Assembly (NCBI RefSeq): GCF_002355515.1
Contig: NZ_AP014809.1
Coordinates: forward strand, 4,178,501-4,242,500
Direction: 5' to 3'
Length of the DNA stretch: 64,000 nt
From: Methylorubrum populi
GTDB lineage: Bacteria; Pseudomonadota; Alphaproteobacteria; Rhizobiales; Beijerinckiaceae
A program made the translations under genes and the position numbers. The notes beneath the pieces were generated by a model, which was given only the letters and a program-made list of their open reading frames with translations, was not told the DNA's origin and did no database searches. Position 1 is the stretch's first letter, and every line of letters begins with the position of its first letter. Shown here piece by piece: positions 19,060 through 28,578 of the stretch.

Positions 19060-19090
19060 GGACCCGGTGCGGTCGATCCGCACCGGGTCC
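19060..19090. terminator. Bidirectional hairpin between mscS and the dsbA-like gene
   Basis: GGACCCGGTGCGG (19060-19072) pairs perfectly with CCGCACCGGGTCC (19078-19090) around a 5-nt loop. On the reverse strand the hairpin is followed by CTTTTCGTTT, so termination of the dsbA-like transcript is the better supported direction. It can also serve the mscS transcript. Confidence 0.8.
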
Positions 19091-19117
19091 TGTCTCATCG
19101 GTTCGGGAGAGACCGGC

Positions 19118-19897
19118 TCAGCAGCTCGCGTGGCCGCACTGGCGCACGTCGCTGATGGTCTTGCGCATCGGCTCGACGCCGACCGCGCCGGGCAGGATCT
19201 CGTCGCCGATGACGAAGGCGGGGGTGCCCGACAGGCTGAGCTTGTCGCCGAGGCCGACATTCTCGGTGAGCGCGGCCTTCACCTCCGGTCCCTGCGCGTC
19301 CCGCTTCAGGCGCTCCACGTCGGCACCGAACTCACGCGCCACCGCGATCGCCCGCTCGCCGTTGATGCGGCCCTTGGTCTCAAGCAGCTTGGCGTGGAAG
19401 TCGAACATCTTCTCGGGCTTGAGCTGCAGCTTGGCCGCCAGCGCGATCCGGCTCGCCTCCAGTGATTCGGCGCCGAGCACGGGGAAGTCCTTCAGCACCA
19501 CCCGCAGTTTCGGATCCGACTTGATCAGGGTCTGCACGTCGGTGAAGGCCTTGCGGCAATAGCCGCAATTGTAGTCGAAGAACTCGACCAGGGTGACGTC
19601 GCCGTTCGGGTTGCCGGCGACGATGCCGTGGGGCGAGTTGGTCAGCGCCTCGCGCGATTCCTTCAGTGCGGCGGCCTGGGCGAGCTTCTGCGTCTCCTGG
19701 GCGCGGCGCTCGCCCTCGGCGATCGCCTCCTGCAGCACGTCGGGATTCTTGACGAGATAATCCTTGACGATCCCCTCGATCGCCTTGCGCTGGGCGTCGG
19801 TGAAGGGGGCAGCCTCCTCCGCGCGGGCGCCTGCGGCCGTGCCGAGCGCGAGACTGCCGACGAGGGCGAGGGCGGAAACGGAGCGGAACAGCGTCAT
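19118..19897 (-). CDS. DsbA-family periplasmic thiol:disulfide oxidoreductase
   Basis: This 259-residue protein has a signal peptide (MTLFRSVSALALVGSLALG, cut near ARAEE). A helical N-terminal segment with FTDAQRKAIEGIVKDYLVKNPDVLQEA follows, then a thioredoxin-like DsbA domain with the active site NCGYCRKAF near residue 110. The cis-Pro loop is in LSLSGTPAFVIG. The layout matches the Com1/BdbD-like DsbA proteins that introduce disulfides into exported proteins. The start at 19897 is fixed by the signal peptide; the open frame upstream is not protein-like. The C-terminus has an extra Cys (GHASC). Confidence 0.9.
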   Translation of the reverse strand: MTLFRSVSALALVGSLALGTAAGARAEEAAPFTDAQRKAIEGIVKDYLVKNPDVLQEAIAEGERRAQETQKLAQAAALKESREALTNSPHGIVAGNPNGDVTLVEFFDYNCGYCRKAFTDVQTLIKSDPKLRVVLKDFPVLGAESLEASRIALAAKLQLKPEKMFDFHAKLLETKGRINGERAIAVAREFGADVERLKRDAQGPEVKAALTENVGLGDKLSLSGTPAFVIGDEILPGAVGVEPMRKTISDVRQCGHASC

Positions 19898-20217
19898 CGA
19901 TACCTCGAAATACGTGTCGGGACGAATGCCCGGCCGGAACGGTCGACACCGATCGACGAGGCATTCCGACCGGCCCCGCGCGACGGAACTATGGCACAGC
20001 GCGACCGCCGCGCCGATGCAAAACTGATCTCGGCGGGTGCCGCGCCCCGAAAGGCCGACGTCTGGTCGTGCGCCCGCGCTGCGGCGATTTCGCGGCACAT
20101 GCACTCACTTTAAAATTCCACCGGAAATCGTATCATATTATCGTTTCGCTAAATGATGCAGGGCAGCCTCTTGTTTGGCCGCGGCAAAGCCGGAACGGGC
20201 GAAACGGGGAGCACAAT
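19898..20217. other. Divergent intergenic region (dsbA-like / HD-GYP)
   Basis: These 320 bp between divergent genes contain an AT-rich stretch at about 20110-20155, a likely promoter area for the HD-GYP gene. I see no gene or RNA structure. Confidence 0.4.
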
Positions 20218-21261
20218 GTGATCGTCGTGGTGAGCGACCGCCCGGATCGGAGCCAGTCACTGGTCGATGCCGTGCGCGCCGTCGCCGAATGCCGGGTCGT
20301 GGGCACCGAGGAGACCTGGGATCGGATCGGCCCCCTGCGCGGCGTGATTGCAGACATTACCCTGAGCCGCCCCGAGGCCAAGCGCTGCCTGCGCCTGCTG
20401 ACGAGCCGGCCCTCGCGCTCCCGTGCGCCCCTGATCTGCCTGACCCGCGGCAGCAGTCAATCCGCCTTCACCGAGGCGCGCAATCTCGGCGCCACGCTCT
20501 GCCTGTCGGCTTTGGCCGAGCCGCGCATGGTGGTGGGCTCTCTGGTCCGGGAGGTCTGGCCGGAGAAGTCGGTGGCCGACCTCGTCATCACCCGCGAGGC
20601 CGAGCGGGCCGGCACGCTGATGACCAACCTGTTCGCCTCCGCCCAGGCCGGCGCCGTCGACATGTCGAACGTGGAGGAGGGCGTCGACCCGGTGCTCGGA
20701 GCGATCCAGGAGGGCGGCCTGTCGCGCTGGCTCGACGAGGTCTGGGCGCATGACGACGTGACCTTCCAGCATTGCCTCCTGGTCTCCGGCGTCGTCGCGG
20801 CCTTCGCCCAGAATCTGGGTCTGTCCGCCGCGGACAAGAAGCTCATGACCCGGGCCGCCCTCGTGCACGACGTGGGCAAGTCGCGCATCCCCCACGCGAT
20901 CCTCAACAAGCCCGGCCGCCTCGACGACGACGAGCGGGCGGTGATGCAGACCCATGCGCCGATCGGCCACGAGATCCTGTCCGCATCGGGCGGTTGCGAC
21001 CCGGTGACGCTCGCGGTGACGCGCCATCACCACGAGATGCTCGACGGGTCGGGCTATCCGGACAAGCTGTGCGCCAGCGAGATCGGCGATCCGGTGCGCC
21101 TGCTGACGATCTGCGACATCTACGCCGCCCTGATCGAGCGGCGTCCCTACAAGGCACCGATGTCGAGCCGCGACGCGCTCTCCATCCTGGCGGGCATGGA
21201 CGGCAGGCTGGAGGGCGGATTGGTGCAGGCGTTCGGCCGGGCGGTCCAAGAGACGCCCTGA
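20218..21261 (+). CDS. HD-GYP domain protein with degenerate receiver-like N-terminus
   Basis: This 347-residue protein starts at GTG 20218, preceded by GGGGAG. Residues 1-~125 (VIVVVSDRPDRSQSLVDAV, then GVIADITLS and LICLTRGSS) resemble a response-regulator receiver fold, but the phosphorylatable Asp context is not clear. A C-terminal HD-GYP domain follows, with ALVHDVGKSRIPHAILNKPG near 215 and RHHHEMLDGSGYP near 268. HD-GYP domains hydrolyse cyclic di-GMP, so the protein may tune motility or biofilm formation. The HD pair and the GYP residues are present, which favours an active enzyme. Confidence 0.85.
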   Translation: MIVVVSDRPDRSQSLVDAVRAVAECRVVGTEETWDRIGPLRGVIADITLSRPEAKRCLRLLTSRPSRSRAPLICLTRGSSQSAFTEARNLGATLCLSALAEPRMVVGSLVREVWPEKSVADLVITREAERAGTLMTNLFASAQAGAVDMSNVEEGVDPVLGAIQEGGLSRWLDEVWAHDDVTFQHCLLVSGVVAAFAQNLGLSAADKKLMTRAALVHDVGKSRIPHAILNKPGRLDDDERAVMQTHAPIGHEILSASGGCDPVTLAVTRHHHEMLDGSGYPDKLCASEIGDPVRLLTICDIYAALIERRPYKAPMSSRDALSILAGMDGRLEGGLVQAFGRAVQETP

Positions 21262-21432
21262 CGCCGCCTTCGGCTCTCCCACGATAGCGCCGGGCCGATC
21301 TCCGCCCTCGACAGGGTCGCCGAGGCTCGGCCGGACGCCGCTCGCCTGATCGGAGGAAACCCGCCGTTGAGCGGGACGCCTTCAGGGTCTACCTGCATCC
21401 GGGTCCCGCCTCTCCCCATGAGGAGCCCTGCC

Positions 21433-22596
21433 TTGAACCCCGATCCCGCCCTCTCGCGCCGCGCGCAGGCCGTCGCGCCCTTCCTGGCGATGGACGTGAT
21501 GGCCGCGGCCGGCGCCCGCGAGCGCCGCGGGGAGGGCGTCGTCCACATGGAGGTCGGCCAGCCCTCGGCCCCCGCGCCCCGGGCGGTGATCGCGGCGGCG
21601 CAGGCCGCCCTCGCCGACGGGCGCATTCCCTATACCGAGGCGCTCGGGCTCCCGCGCCTGCGCGAGCGCATCGCCCGGCACTATGCCGAGACCTACGGCG
21701 TGCGCCTCTCCCCGGAGCGGGTGGTGGTGACGACGGGGTCCTCGGCCGGCTTCGTGCTCGCCTTCCTCGCCCTGTTCGACGCGGGCGCGCGGATCGGCGT
21801 GCCGCGCCCCGGCTACCCGGCCTATGACGGAATCCTGCGCGCCCTCGACCTGATCCCGCAGCCGCTGACCCTGCGGGCGGAGGACCGCTACGCCCCGACC
21901 CCCGCCCTGCTGCGCGCGGTGCACGGCGCGCACAACCTCTCGGGCCTGCTGGTGATGAGCCCGGCCAACCCGTCCGGCACGGTGATCGAGCCGGCCCGCC
22001 TCGCCGAGCTCTGCGCCACGGCGCGGTCCCTGGGCCTGCCCTTCATCTCCGACGAGATCTATCACGGCCTCAGCTACGGCGTGCCGACGGCGACCGCCCT
22101 GCAGTTCGACGCGGGCGCCGTCGTCATCAATTCGTTCTCCAAGTTCTACTGCATGACCGGCTGGCGGGTCGGCTGGATGGTCGTGCCCGATGCCCTCGTG
22201 CGTCCGGTCGAGCGGCTGGCGCAGAACCTCTACATCTCCGCGCCCTATCTCTCGCAGGTCGCGGCGCTGGCCGCCTTCGACACCCTCGACGAGATCGTGC
22301 CGATCCGCGACGGTTACGCGGCCAACCGCGCCCTTCTCCTCGACGCGCTGCCGGCCCTCGGCTTCACCGGCATCCATCCGGTGGACGGTGCCTTCTACCT
22401 CTACGCCGACATCGCCCGGCTGACGGACGACGCCAGCGCCTTCTGCCGGCGCATGCTCGACGAGGCGGGGGTGGCCGCGACGCCCGGCCTCGACTTCGAC
22501 CCGGAGGAGGGCGGCCACCACATCCGCTTCTCCTTCGCCGGCTCGCAGGCGGACTGCGCCGAGGCGGTGACGCGGCTGAAGGGCTGGCTGGGCTGA
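21433..22596 (+). CDS. Pyridoxal-phosphate aminotransferase, class I/II
   Basis: This 387-residue fold-type I aminotransferase is related to aspartate aminotransferases. It has the cofactor Asn region SPANPSGTVIEPARL, the Asp-Tyr pair in FISDEIYHGLSYG, and the Schiff-base Lys in NSFSKFYCMTGWRVGW near residue 237. The C-terminal substrate Arg lies in HHIRFSFAGS. I place the start at TTG 21433 because AGGAG lies 7 bp before it. The ATG at 21418 overlaps that ribosome site and has none of its own. The specific amino acid substrate cannot be told from sequence. Confidence 0.85.
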   Translation: MNPDPALSRRAQAVAPFLAMDVMAAAGARERRGEGVVHMEVGQPSAPAPRAVIAAAQAALADGRIPYTEALGLPRLRERIARHYAETYGVRLSPERVVVTTGSSAGFVLAFLALFDAGARIGVPRPGYPAYDGILRALDLIPQPLTLRAEDRYAPTPALLRAVHGAHNLSGLLVMSPANPSGTVIEPARLAELCATARSLGLPFISDEIYHGLSYGVPTATALQFDAGAVVINSFSKFYCMTGWRVGWMVVPDALVRPVERLAQNLYISAPYLSQVAALAAFDTLDEIVPIRDGYAANRALLLDALPALGFTGIHPVDGAFYLYADIARLTDDASAFCRRMLDEAGVAATPGLDFDPEEGGHHIRFSFAGSQADCAEAVTRLKGWLG

Positions 22597-23226
22597 GGCG
22601 TCTCAGAGCAGCACCGGCACCGCCAGGAAGGCCCGGCTCTGCCAGGGAGCTCCGGCCGCGGTCGCCCTGAGCGCGCCGCGACGCCCTGCGCCGGGCTCGC
22701 GGTTCGGCGGTCCTGAGCGAACACGGCCGGCGGCAGGATCGCGGAGATCAGCCACGAGCAAACCCGCACCGCCCTCCGCTCTCCAGGGGGAAGACCGGAG
22801 CGTTACAGCCGGAGCGAGCTGGGTGGGCCAACCGGCTGCGGTGACCGATGGGTCAGGGGCCCAAACCGATCCCGCTTGACCGTGCGAAGAGCGGCTAAGG
22901 GTGGCGACCAGCCCCTGTCCCTTTCCCCTCGCAGGGGCCGTTCGGGCTCTCACTCGACTCGGTCGTAGGCGGACGGACCGTGTCGACCCATGTGGGACAT
23001 CTGGAAAATCGCCCCGGTGTCCATAAAGCGGTTCGAGGGCGGCAGCCGTTCGAGGGCGGCTTCACGTGGGCCATGGGCGTGGTGGGTTCCGTTTCCGGGT
23101 CTGCAAAGGCCTGCCGTGCCTATGGGACATCAATTCTCAGGTCGCGGAAAATTTTAATCGCAGCCTGTACAGATTAGCGAAGTCGTCGGCGTACCCTGTA
23201 AGGGCTCAACATGGTCAGGGTGACAG
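22597..23226. other. Non-coding stretch upstream of the metzincin-like gene
   Basis: These 630 bp hold no gene I can support. They include an imperfect direct repeat with GTTCGAGGGCGGC twice, at about 23031-23061. The last ~100 bp before 23227 turn AT-richer and probably contain the promoter of the next gene. Confidence 0.4.
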
Positions 23227-23982
23227 ATGAGTCTGAGAACCGCCGCCTTCAGTGTCTATGCGCTGCTCATTGCTGCGTCCGCCCCGTTCACCGTCGGAAG
23301 TGCCATCGCCGAGTCGGAGGTGACGCACGGGCCACCCCGTGTTCCGTCCGAGATAATCATCTACATCCATCCCGAGGTAACGGATCGGGGTTTTGTCGGT
23401 CCGCTCGTCTGCGAACTTGAGAAAGTCTTGGTTGCACCGGTTTCAGCGAAAGACCTTCCGTTGCTACTCGGCTCCGATCTCAAAGCTACACAAACCCAGC
23501 TCGACGCTACCCAGATTGCTGATCGGTTCCGACAGGCGACCATGGCCGAAGGCGACAGCTCTGCTTTCAAGCACTTTATTATTGCCCAAGATATTACGGT
23601 GCGACCTTATAATTATCTATTTGCATCTACATTTGGAATTGACGGCGAAACCAGCCCACTACAGATTATCTCAACTACTCGAATTGCATCGCGTTACTCG
23701 AAACCACCAACGGCCGCGCAAATCGCACTAACGACCCAGCGTCTCTACAAAATAATAATCCGATCGATCGTCCAGAGTACGGGCAATGCGAGTTTGAGTG
23801 GATGCGTGATGTCTTTCGCGAACAGCATCGTTGAACACGACCGGAAATCGTCGGATTTTTGTGCCCCTGATCGCGCGCATTTGGTCCATCAGGGCGTGCT
23901 GAGGGAACGCGAAATCGATGGTTGCCAAGCCGTCGCACAGGGCAAAAGCCGAGGCCTCATTTCGTTTTTGAGATTAGAATAG
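23227..23982 (+). CDS. Secreted archaemetzincin-like protein lacking the zinc-binding motif
   Basis: This 251-residue protein has a signal peptide (MSLRTAAFSVYALLIAASAP, cut near AIAES). The body aligns by eye with archaemetzincins. IIAQDITVRPYNYLFASTFG corresponds to their (D)-L-Y-x-P-x-x-N-F-x-F-G segment. SGCVMSFANSIVEHDRKSSDFC (23790-23855) corresponds to the C-V-M-x-F-S-N-S...D-R-K...F-C block. Just before that block the expected HExxHxxGxxH reads RSIVQSTGNAS: the Gly is kept, but all three His and the Glu are gone. The protein is therefore predicted not to be a zinc protease of the usual type. It stands alone and has lower GC than its neighbours. The family assignment is inference from motif positions. 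Confidence 0.6.
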   Translation: MSLRTAAFSVYALLIAASAPFTVGSAIAESEVTHGPPRVPSEIIIYIHPEVTDRGFVGPLVCELEKVLVAPVSAKDLPLLLGSDLKATQTQLDATQIADRFRQATMAEGDSSAFKHFIIAQDITVRPYNYLFASTFGIDGETSPLQIISTTRIASRYSKPPTAAQIALTTQRLYKIIIRSIVQSTGNASLSGCVMSFANSIVEHDRKSSDFCAPDRAHLVHQGVLREREIDGCQAVAQGKSRGLISFLRLE

Positions 23983-24736
23983 TTGGCCGGGAAGTCGTGT
24001 CGATCCTTACAAAAATGCCTCTTAAATTTTCAGCCCGCACGCGACATACGGAACTTTCCGACATCTCAGATCACGAATGCGAATGCCTGCTGGCCAAAAT
24101 TCCAGCGGCCGTCGGCATCTTGGATGAGACCACAGCCCGTTCCGGTCGCAGGCCTCTGATGCACCAGGCAGCCCTCAAGCCGACATTTCTATTTCTCGTA
24201 TAAGAGAGCGAGCGGGCGCGACCGCATCGTCCGCTTCCTCTCGCTCTCACTCTCGCTCGGAAGCCGACAGGCAGAAAGCCACCTGTTCCAATCGTACTCT
24301 CAGGCCCACTATGCGGCCGGAAAGCAGACCTTCCTAGGGTCTGCAAAGGCTCGAAGGCAGCCCTCCGCACGGTTGAGCGGGTTGAGTTTGGACCCGAGGC
24401 GTCACCGTCGCTCCACCCGATACAGCATCGGGCCGAGGGGAGCCCCAGCGGCCGAAGGGTAGCCCGACGCCGGCCCCGCAACCGAGCCGACGAGCCGATC
24501 GCGGGCATTGTTCGATGAACCGCTTCCCTACGGCGCTGCCACGCCGGATCTCGCCGACGCGGCCCCCGGGCAGGATCTGGATCCGCCATCCGGAGGGGGC
24601 GGCCAGAGCGGGATTGATTTCTCAGTTCGCGCTTCGGCCCAGTCCGTGACCGCCTCGGCGATGCTCGCGAGACACCCGCTCCGCCGTCGCGCGCCCGAAT
24701 CGGGGCGGCCGGTGACCGGAAGTCTCGCGAGCCTTC
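23983..24736. other. Non-coding stretch between the metzincin-like gene and rne
   Basis: These 754 bp carry no ORF with a ribosome site or family resemblance. Open frames here are Arg/Ser-rich and look spurious. A small hairpin (CTCAC/GTGAG) overlaps the rne stop region. Confidence 0.4.
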
Positions 24737-27700
24737 TCACTCTCCCGTGAGCGCCGCCTTGGTGCGCGACCACCAGCCGGCCCGCTTCGGGCGGTTCGGA
24801 TCCGGCGGCGTCAGCACCACCGCGACGGGTTCCGGCGCGGGCTCCGGAGCGGCCGCCTCGGTCGCGGCCTCGGCGACGGCCTCCGCGCGGATCGGCTCGG
24901 CTTCCGGTGCCGGGGCGACCGGGGGCCGCTCGGCGGCGCTGCCGTTCTCGGCGGCGAGCGAGACGGTGCTCACGTCGGCGTCGCTGACCGGCTCCTCGGG
25001 ACCGACCGGAAGTGCGTCGGAGGCGGTTTCCTCGGGATGCGCTTCGGACGGGATCTCGTTCGCCTCGGAAGCCTGCTCGGAATCCGGGTCCGTGTCCGAG
25101 CGGTCGTTGCGCGCCTCGGTCCGGCCGCGCCCGCGGCCGCCCCGGCGCCCGCGACGGCGGCGGCGTCCATTGCCCTCGGCGTCGTCGCCGGCCTCGGCAG
25201 CCTCGGACGCGGTCTCATCACGCTCGGCCCCAGCTTCGACGGCCTCGGCGACCTCGCTCCCGGCCTCGGGCGCATCCTCGCCGTCCTCGACGCCGTCCTC
25301 AGAGTCGATCCCGTTCTCGTCGCCGCTCTCGTCGCCGCTCTCGTTCCGCGCGCGGGCCTCGCCCTCACCGGAGGAGCGCCCGCCGCGACGGCGCCGGCGG
25401 CGGCGGCGGCGTCCGCCGCCCTCCTCGGATCCTTCGGCGGTGCCCTCCGCGTCGGTCTCCGCCGAGCTCTCGGACGCCGTCTCGGACGCCGTCTCGGACT
25501 CTTCGCCCTCCAGGCTCTCGACCAGTTCGTCCTCGAACTCCTCGGCCTCGTAGACCGGCGAGATCGCGACCGCGCGCACGCCCGTGGCCGGGCCGATCTG
25601 CTTCACCGCCGGCTCGCCGCGTTCGAGCTGGAAGGCCGAGGTCGCCGTCAGCCGCTCGTCGGCGGAGATGGTGATCGCCACCTGGAAGCGCTGCTCCAGG
25701 TCGTAGAGATGCGCCCGCTTCTGGTTGAGGATGTAGAGCGCCACCTCGGTGCGGGTGCGCAGCACGAGGTTGTGGCTCGACGACTTGAGCAGCGCCTCCT
25801 CGATCGAGCGCAGGATGTGCAGGGCCACCGAGGAGGTCGCCCGAACGAAGCCCGAGCCGCCGCAATGGGCGCAGGGGATCGAGGAGGATTCGAGCACGCC
25901 GGTGCGGATGCGCTGGCGGCTCATCTCCAGCAGGCCGAAGGGCGAGATCCGCCCGACCTGGATGCGCGCCCGGTCGTTCTTGAGCGCCTCGTTGAGCCGC
26001 TTCTCGACCGCCCGGTTGTTGCGCTTTTCCTCCATGTCGATGAAGTCGATCACGACGAGGCCGGCCAGGTCGCGCAGGCGCACCTGCCGGGCGACCTCTT
26101 CCGCCGCCTCAAGGTTCGTCTTGAGCGCGGTGTCCTCGATGTCGTGCTCGCGGGTCGCGCGGCCCGAGTTCACGTCGATCGAGACCAGCGCCTCGGTCGG
26201 GTTGATGACGAGGTAGCCGCCGGAGCGGAGCGCCACGTGGGTCGAGAACATCGCGTCGAGCTGCTGCTCGACGCCGTAGCGGGCGAAGATCGGCGTCGGG
26301 TCGCGGTAGGGCTTCACCACCTTCGACTGGCCGGGCATCAGCATCCGCATGAAGTCCTTGGCCTCGCGGTAGGCATCCTCGCCGGAGACCAGAACCTCGT
26401 CGAGATCCTTGTTGTAGAGGTCGCGGATCGCCCGCTTGATCAGCGAGCCCTCCTCGTAGACCAGCGCCGGGGCGGTTGAGGACAGCGTCAGCTCGCGCAC
26501 GCTCTCCCACAGGCGCATCAGGTACTCGAAGTCGCGCTTGATCTCGGGCTTGGTGCGCGAGGCGCCGGCCGTGCGCAGGATGATCCCCATCCCCTCCGGC
26601 ACGTCGAGATCGGCCACGACCTCCTTCAGGCGCTTGCGGTCGGCGGCCGAGGTGATCTTGCGGGAGATGCCGCCGCCGCGACCGGTATTCGGCATCAGCA
26701 CCGAGTAGCGGCCGGCGAGCGACAGGTAGGTGGTGAGCGCCGCGCCCTTGGTGCCGCGCTCCTCCTTGACGACCTGGACGAGGATGATCTGGCGGCGCTT
26801 GATCACCTCCTGGATCTTGTAGTGGCGGCGATAGGCGCGCGGGCGCTCGGGGATCTCGGCGAGCGCATCGCCCGCGCCGCCGACCTGCGCGACCCGCGCC
26901 TCGCCGTCCTCGGATTCCTCGTCCTCTTCCTCGTCGTCCGCATCGTCATCGTCGTCGTCGGACTCGTCGTCATCCGAGTCCTCGTCGTCTTCCTCGTCCT
27001 CATCCTCATCGGACTCGTCGTCGGAATCCTCGTCCTCGTCCGTCTCCACGGTCTCGGAGACCGGCGCGGAGGCGGCGACGGGCTGCGGCTCGACGGTCTC
27101 GGCAGCCTCCGCGGAATCCGCGGCCTCGACCGGCGGATTGGGGGCCTCGGAGATCGCGGCGATATCGGACGGCTCGACCGTGGCGGTCTGCGTGGCGGCA
27201 GCCTCGGCGGATTCGGCGGCAGGCTCGGCCGCCGCGTCGCCCTCGGGCGCGCCGGGGGCCAGCGCCGCTTCGGGCAGGCTCGCGGAGGCGTCGCCGCCGG
27301 TCTCGACCGGGGCGGAGGCGCCGTCCGCGGCCGGCTCGGCGCTGGATTCGGGGTTGGACTCGGCGGGTTCGTCGCCCAGGGGCCGCTCCTCGACGAGGGC
27401 GGCGCGCACCGCCTCGATCGCCTCCGGCGCCGGCGCGTCGGCGGCCTGGCCCTCGCCGGGGATCGCGTCGTTCTCGGAGACGGTTTCCGCGACCGCCTCC
27501 TGCGACTTCACCGTGTCGTCGTGGCGCGAGCCGCGGGCCTCGGCCCGGCGTCCGCGCGAGCGGCGGCCGCGCGGCGGGCGGCGCTCCTCGCGCTCGCGGT
27601 GCTCCTCCTCCTCGCGCGCCTCGGCCTCGATCAGCGCGAGGCGGTCGGCCATCGGGATCTGGTAATAGTCGGGATGGATCTCGTTGAAGGCGAGGAAGCC

Positions 27701-27901
27701 GTGGCGGTTGCCGCCGTACTCAACGAAGGCCGCCTGGAGCGAGGGCTCCACGCGGGTCACCTTGGCGAGATAGATATTGCCCCTCAGAGGGCGGCGGTTG
27801 GCCGCCTCGAAATCAAATTCCTCGACCCGTGAGCCTTGCACGGTGACGACCCGGGTCTCCTCCGGATGCGTCGCGTCGATGAGCATCTTGTTGTTGGCCA
27901 T
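24737..27901 (-). CDS. rne: Ribonuclease E
   Basis: This 1,054-residue endoribonuclease is central to mRNA decay and rRNA processing and scaffolds the degradosome. An N-terminal S1-type RNA-binding region (about 36-90, RGNIYLAKVTRVEPSLQAAFVEYG) is split by a ~250-residue low-complexity insert (about 95-345) ending in a nearly pure Asp/Glu run. The S1 half resumes at YKIQEVIKRRQIILVQVVKE. The catalytic DNase I-like part shows ALVSIDVNSGRATRE and LAGLVVIDFIDM, with the two metal-binding Asp. The Zn-link is PCAHCGGSG. The C-terminal tail carries two Arg-rich RNA-binding blocks and ends in PKRAGWWSRTKAALTGE, as in other Rhizobiales. A long 5' region precedes it. Confidence 0.95.
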   Translation of the reverse strand: MANNKMLIDATHPEETRVVTVQGSRVEEFDFEAANRRPLRGNIYLAKVTRVEPSLQAAFVEYGGNRHGFLAFNEIHPDYYQIPMADRLALIEAEAREEEEHREREERRPPRGRRSRGRRAEARGSRHDDTVKSQEAVAETVSENDAIPGEGQAADAPAPEAIEAVRAALVEERPLGDEPAESNPESSAEPAADGASAPVETGGDASASLPEAALAPGAPEGDAAAEPAAESAEAAATQTATVEPSDIAAISEAPNPPVEAADSAEAAETVEPQPVAASAPVSETVETDEDEDSDDESDEDEDEEDDEDSDDDESDDDDDDADDEEEDEESEDGEARVAQVGGAGDALAEIPERPRAYRRHYKIQEVIKRRQIILVQVVKEERGTKGAALTTYLSLAGRYSVLMPNTGRGGGISRKITSAADRKRLKEVVADLDVPEGMGIILRTAGASRTKPEIKRDFEYLMRLWESVRELTLSSTAPALVYEEGSLIKRAIRDLYNKDLDEVLVSGEDAYREAKDFMRMLMPGQSKVVKPYRDPTPIFARYGVEQQLDAMFSTHVALRSGGYLVINPTEALVSIDVNSGRATREHDIEDTALKTNLEAAEEVARQVRLRDLAGLVVIDFIDMEEKRNNRAVEKRLNEALKNDRARIQVGRISPFGLLEMSRQRIRTGVLESSSIPCAHCGGSGFVRATSSVALHILRSIEEALLKSSSHNLVLRTRTEVALYILNQKRAHLYDLEQRFQVAITISADERLTATSAFQLERGEPAVKQIGPATGVRAVAISPVYEAEEFEDELVESLEGEESETASETASESSAETDAEGTAEGSEEGGGRRRRRRRRRGGRSSGEGEARARNESGDESGDENGIDSEDGVEDGEDAPEAGSEVAEAVEAGAERDETASEAAEAGDDAEGNGRRRRRGRRGGRGRGRTEARNDRSDTDPDSEQASEANEIPSEAHPEETASDALPVGPEEPVSDADVSTVSLAAENGSAAERPPVAPAPEAEPIRAEAVAEAATEAAAPEPAPEPVAVVLTPPDPNRPKRAGWWSRTKAALTGE

Positions 27902-28407
27902 GACGAACTTTCGACATGGCGGCCGACGTCGTTCTCCTCACGCGTGAGCCGCGCGGTCCCGGCGGGGCCTCCCCCGGCCCTGCGGCCGGTGGGAACAGGG
28001 CTCGCGCCGGCCTCGTCGCCGAGGCCGCGGATGGTGCGGGGAGGGGATTGCCGTCAACCGCCTTCTGGCGCCGGGCATCGGCGCGCTGGGGGTTGAACAG
28101 GGCCGGGGCGACGGAAGGGGCGAGGCGACGCGAAAACCGCGCGCCTTCGGCACGAGCAGCGGCAACCGATGCTGTGCGTCCTCCCATCCTGATCCGGCCT
28201 CGCGAAGATGGTGGGCCGGTTGAGCGGCCCGTACAGATTTCATGGGCGCGACCGCCCCGGAATAATCGGGAGGCCGCGAATACCGTGACACCCGCCCGGA
28301 TGCCGGGAGGCGCCGACTGACGCTGCCAATTCGAGCGAGGTGGGCGCCGACATGCCCCGGGCGCGCCCGGGGGCCGCCGAAGCGCCAACCCGGGAATGGG
28401 GTCGATA
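27902..28407 (-). other. Long 5' leader / intergenic region of rne
   Basis: About 500 bp upstream of the rne ATG hold no supported gene. If the promoter at 28408-28437 is used, this would be the untranslated leader, where rne autoregulation would act. No specific fold was worked out. Confidence 0.35.
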
Positions 28408-28437
28408 TCATTACAGAGTGTCGCGGGAGAATTGCAA
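28408..28437 (-). promoter_or_regulatory. Candidate sigma-70 promoter for rne
   Basis: On the reverse strand TTGCAA (28437-28432) is followed after 18 bp by TAATGA (28413-28408), oriented toward rne. It would give a leader of about 500 nt, in keeping with the long autoregulatory 5' leaders known for rne in other bacteria. This is a by-eye match only. Confidence 0.3.
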
Positions 28438-28578
28438 GGGTTCCGTATGATGGCGCTCGACACTTCGTTACAGGCGCGCGGCGTCGTTCCTGCCGTCTTC
28501 GTGAACCGGATGTCGCCCTGCGGGCTTGAAGCAGGCGAACGCCGCCGGCACCGCCGGGCGGCAGGGGAGGGCTTCGCG

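Noticed and set aside
22603..22953. A 116-codon reverse frame after the aminotransferase
   Set aside because: It has low-complexity composition, no ribosome site and no recognisable domain.
23097..24350. A 14-bp direct repeat (GGGTCTGCAAAGGC) flanking the metzincin-like gene, considered as an attachment-site or insertion duplication
   Set aside because: Several 14-mer repeats are expected by chance in a window of this size, and nothing integrase-like lies nearby.
24071..24589. A 172-codon reverse frame upstream of rne
   Set aside because: It has no ribosome site, is Arg/Ser-rich and resembles no family; the composition fits non-coding sequence.
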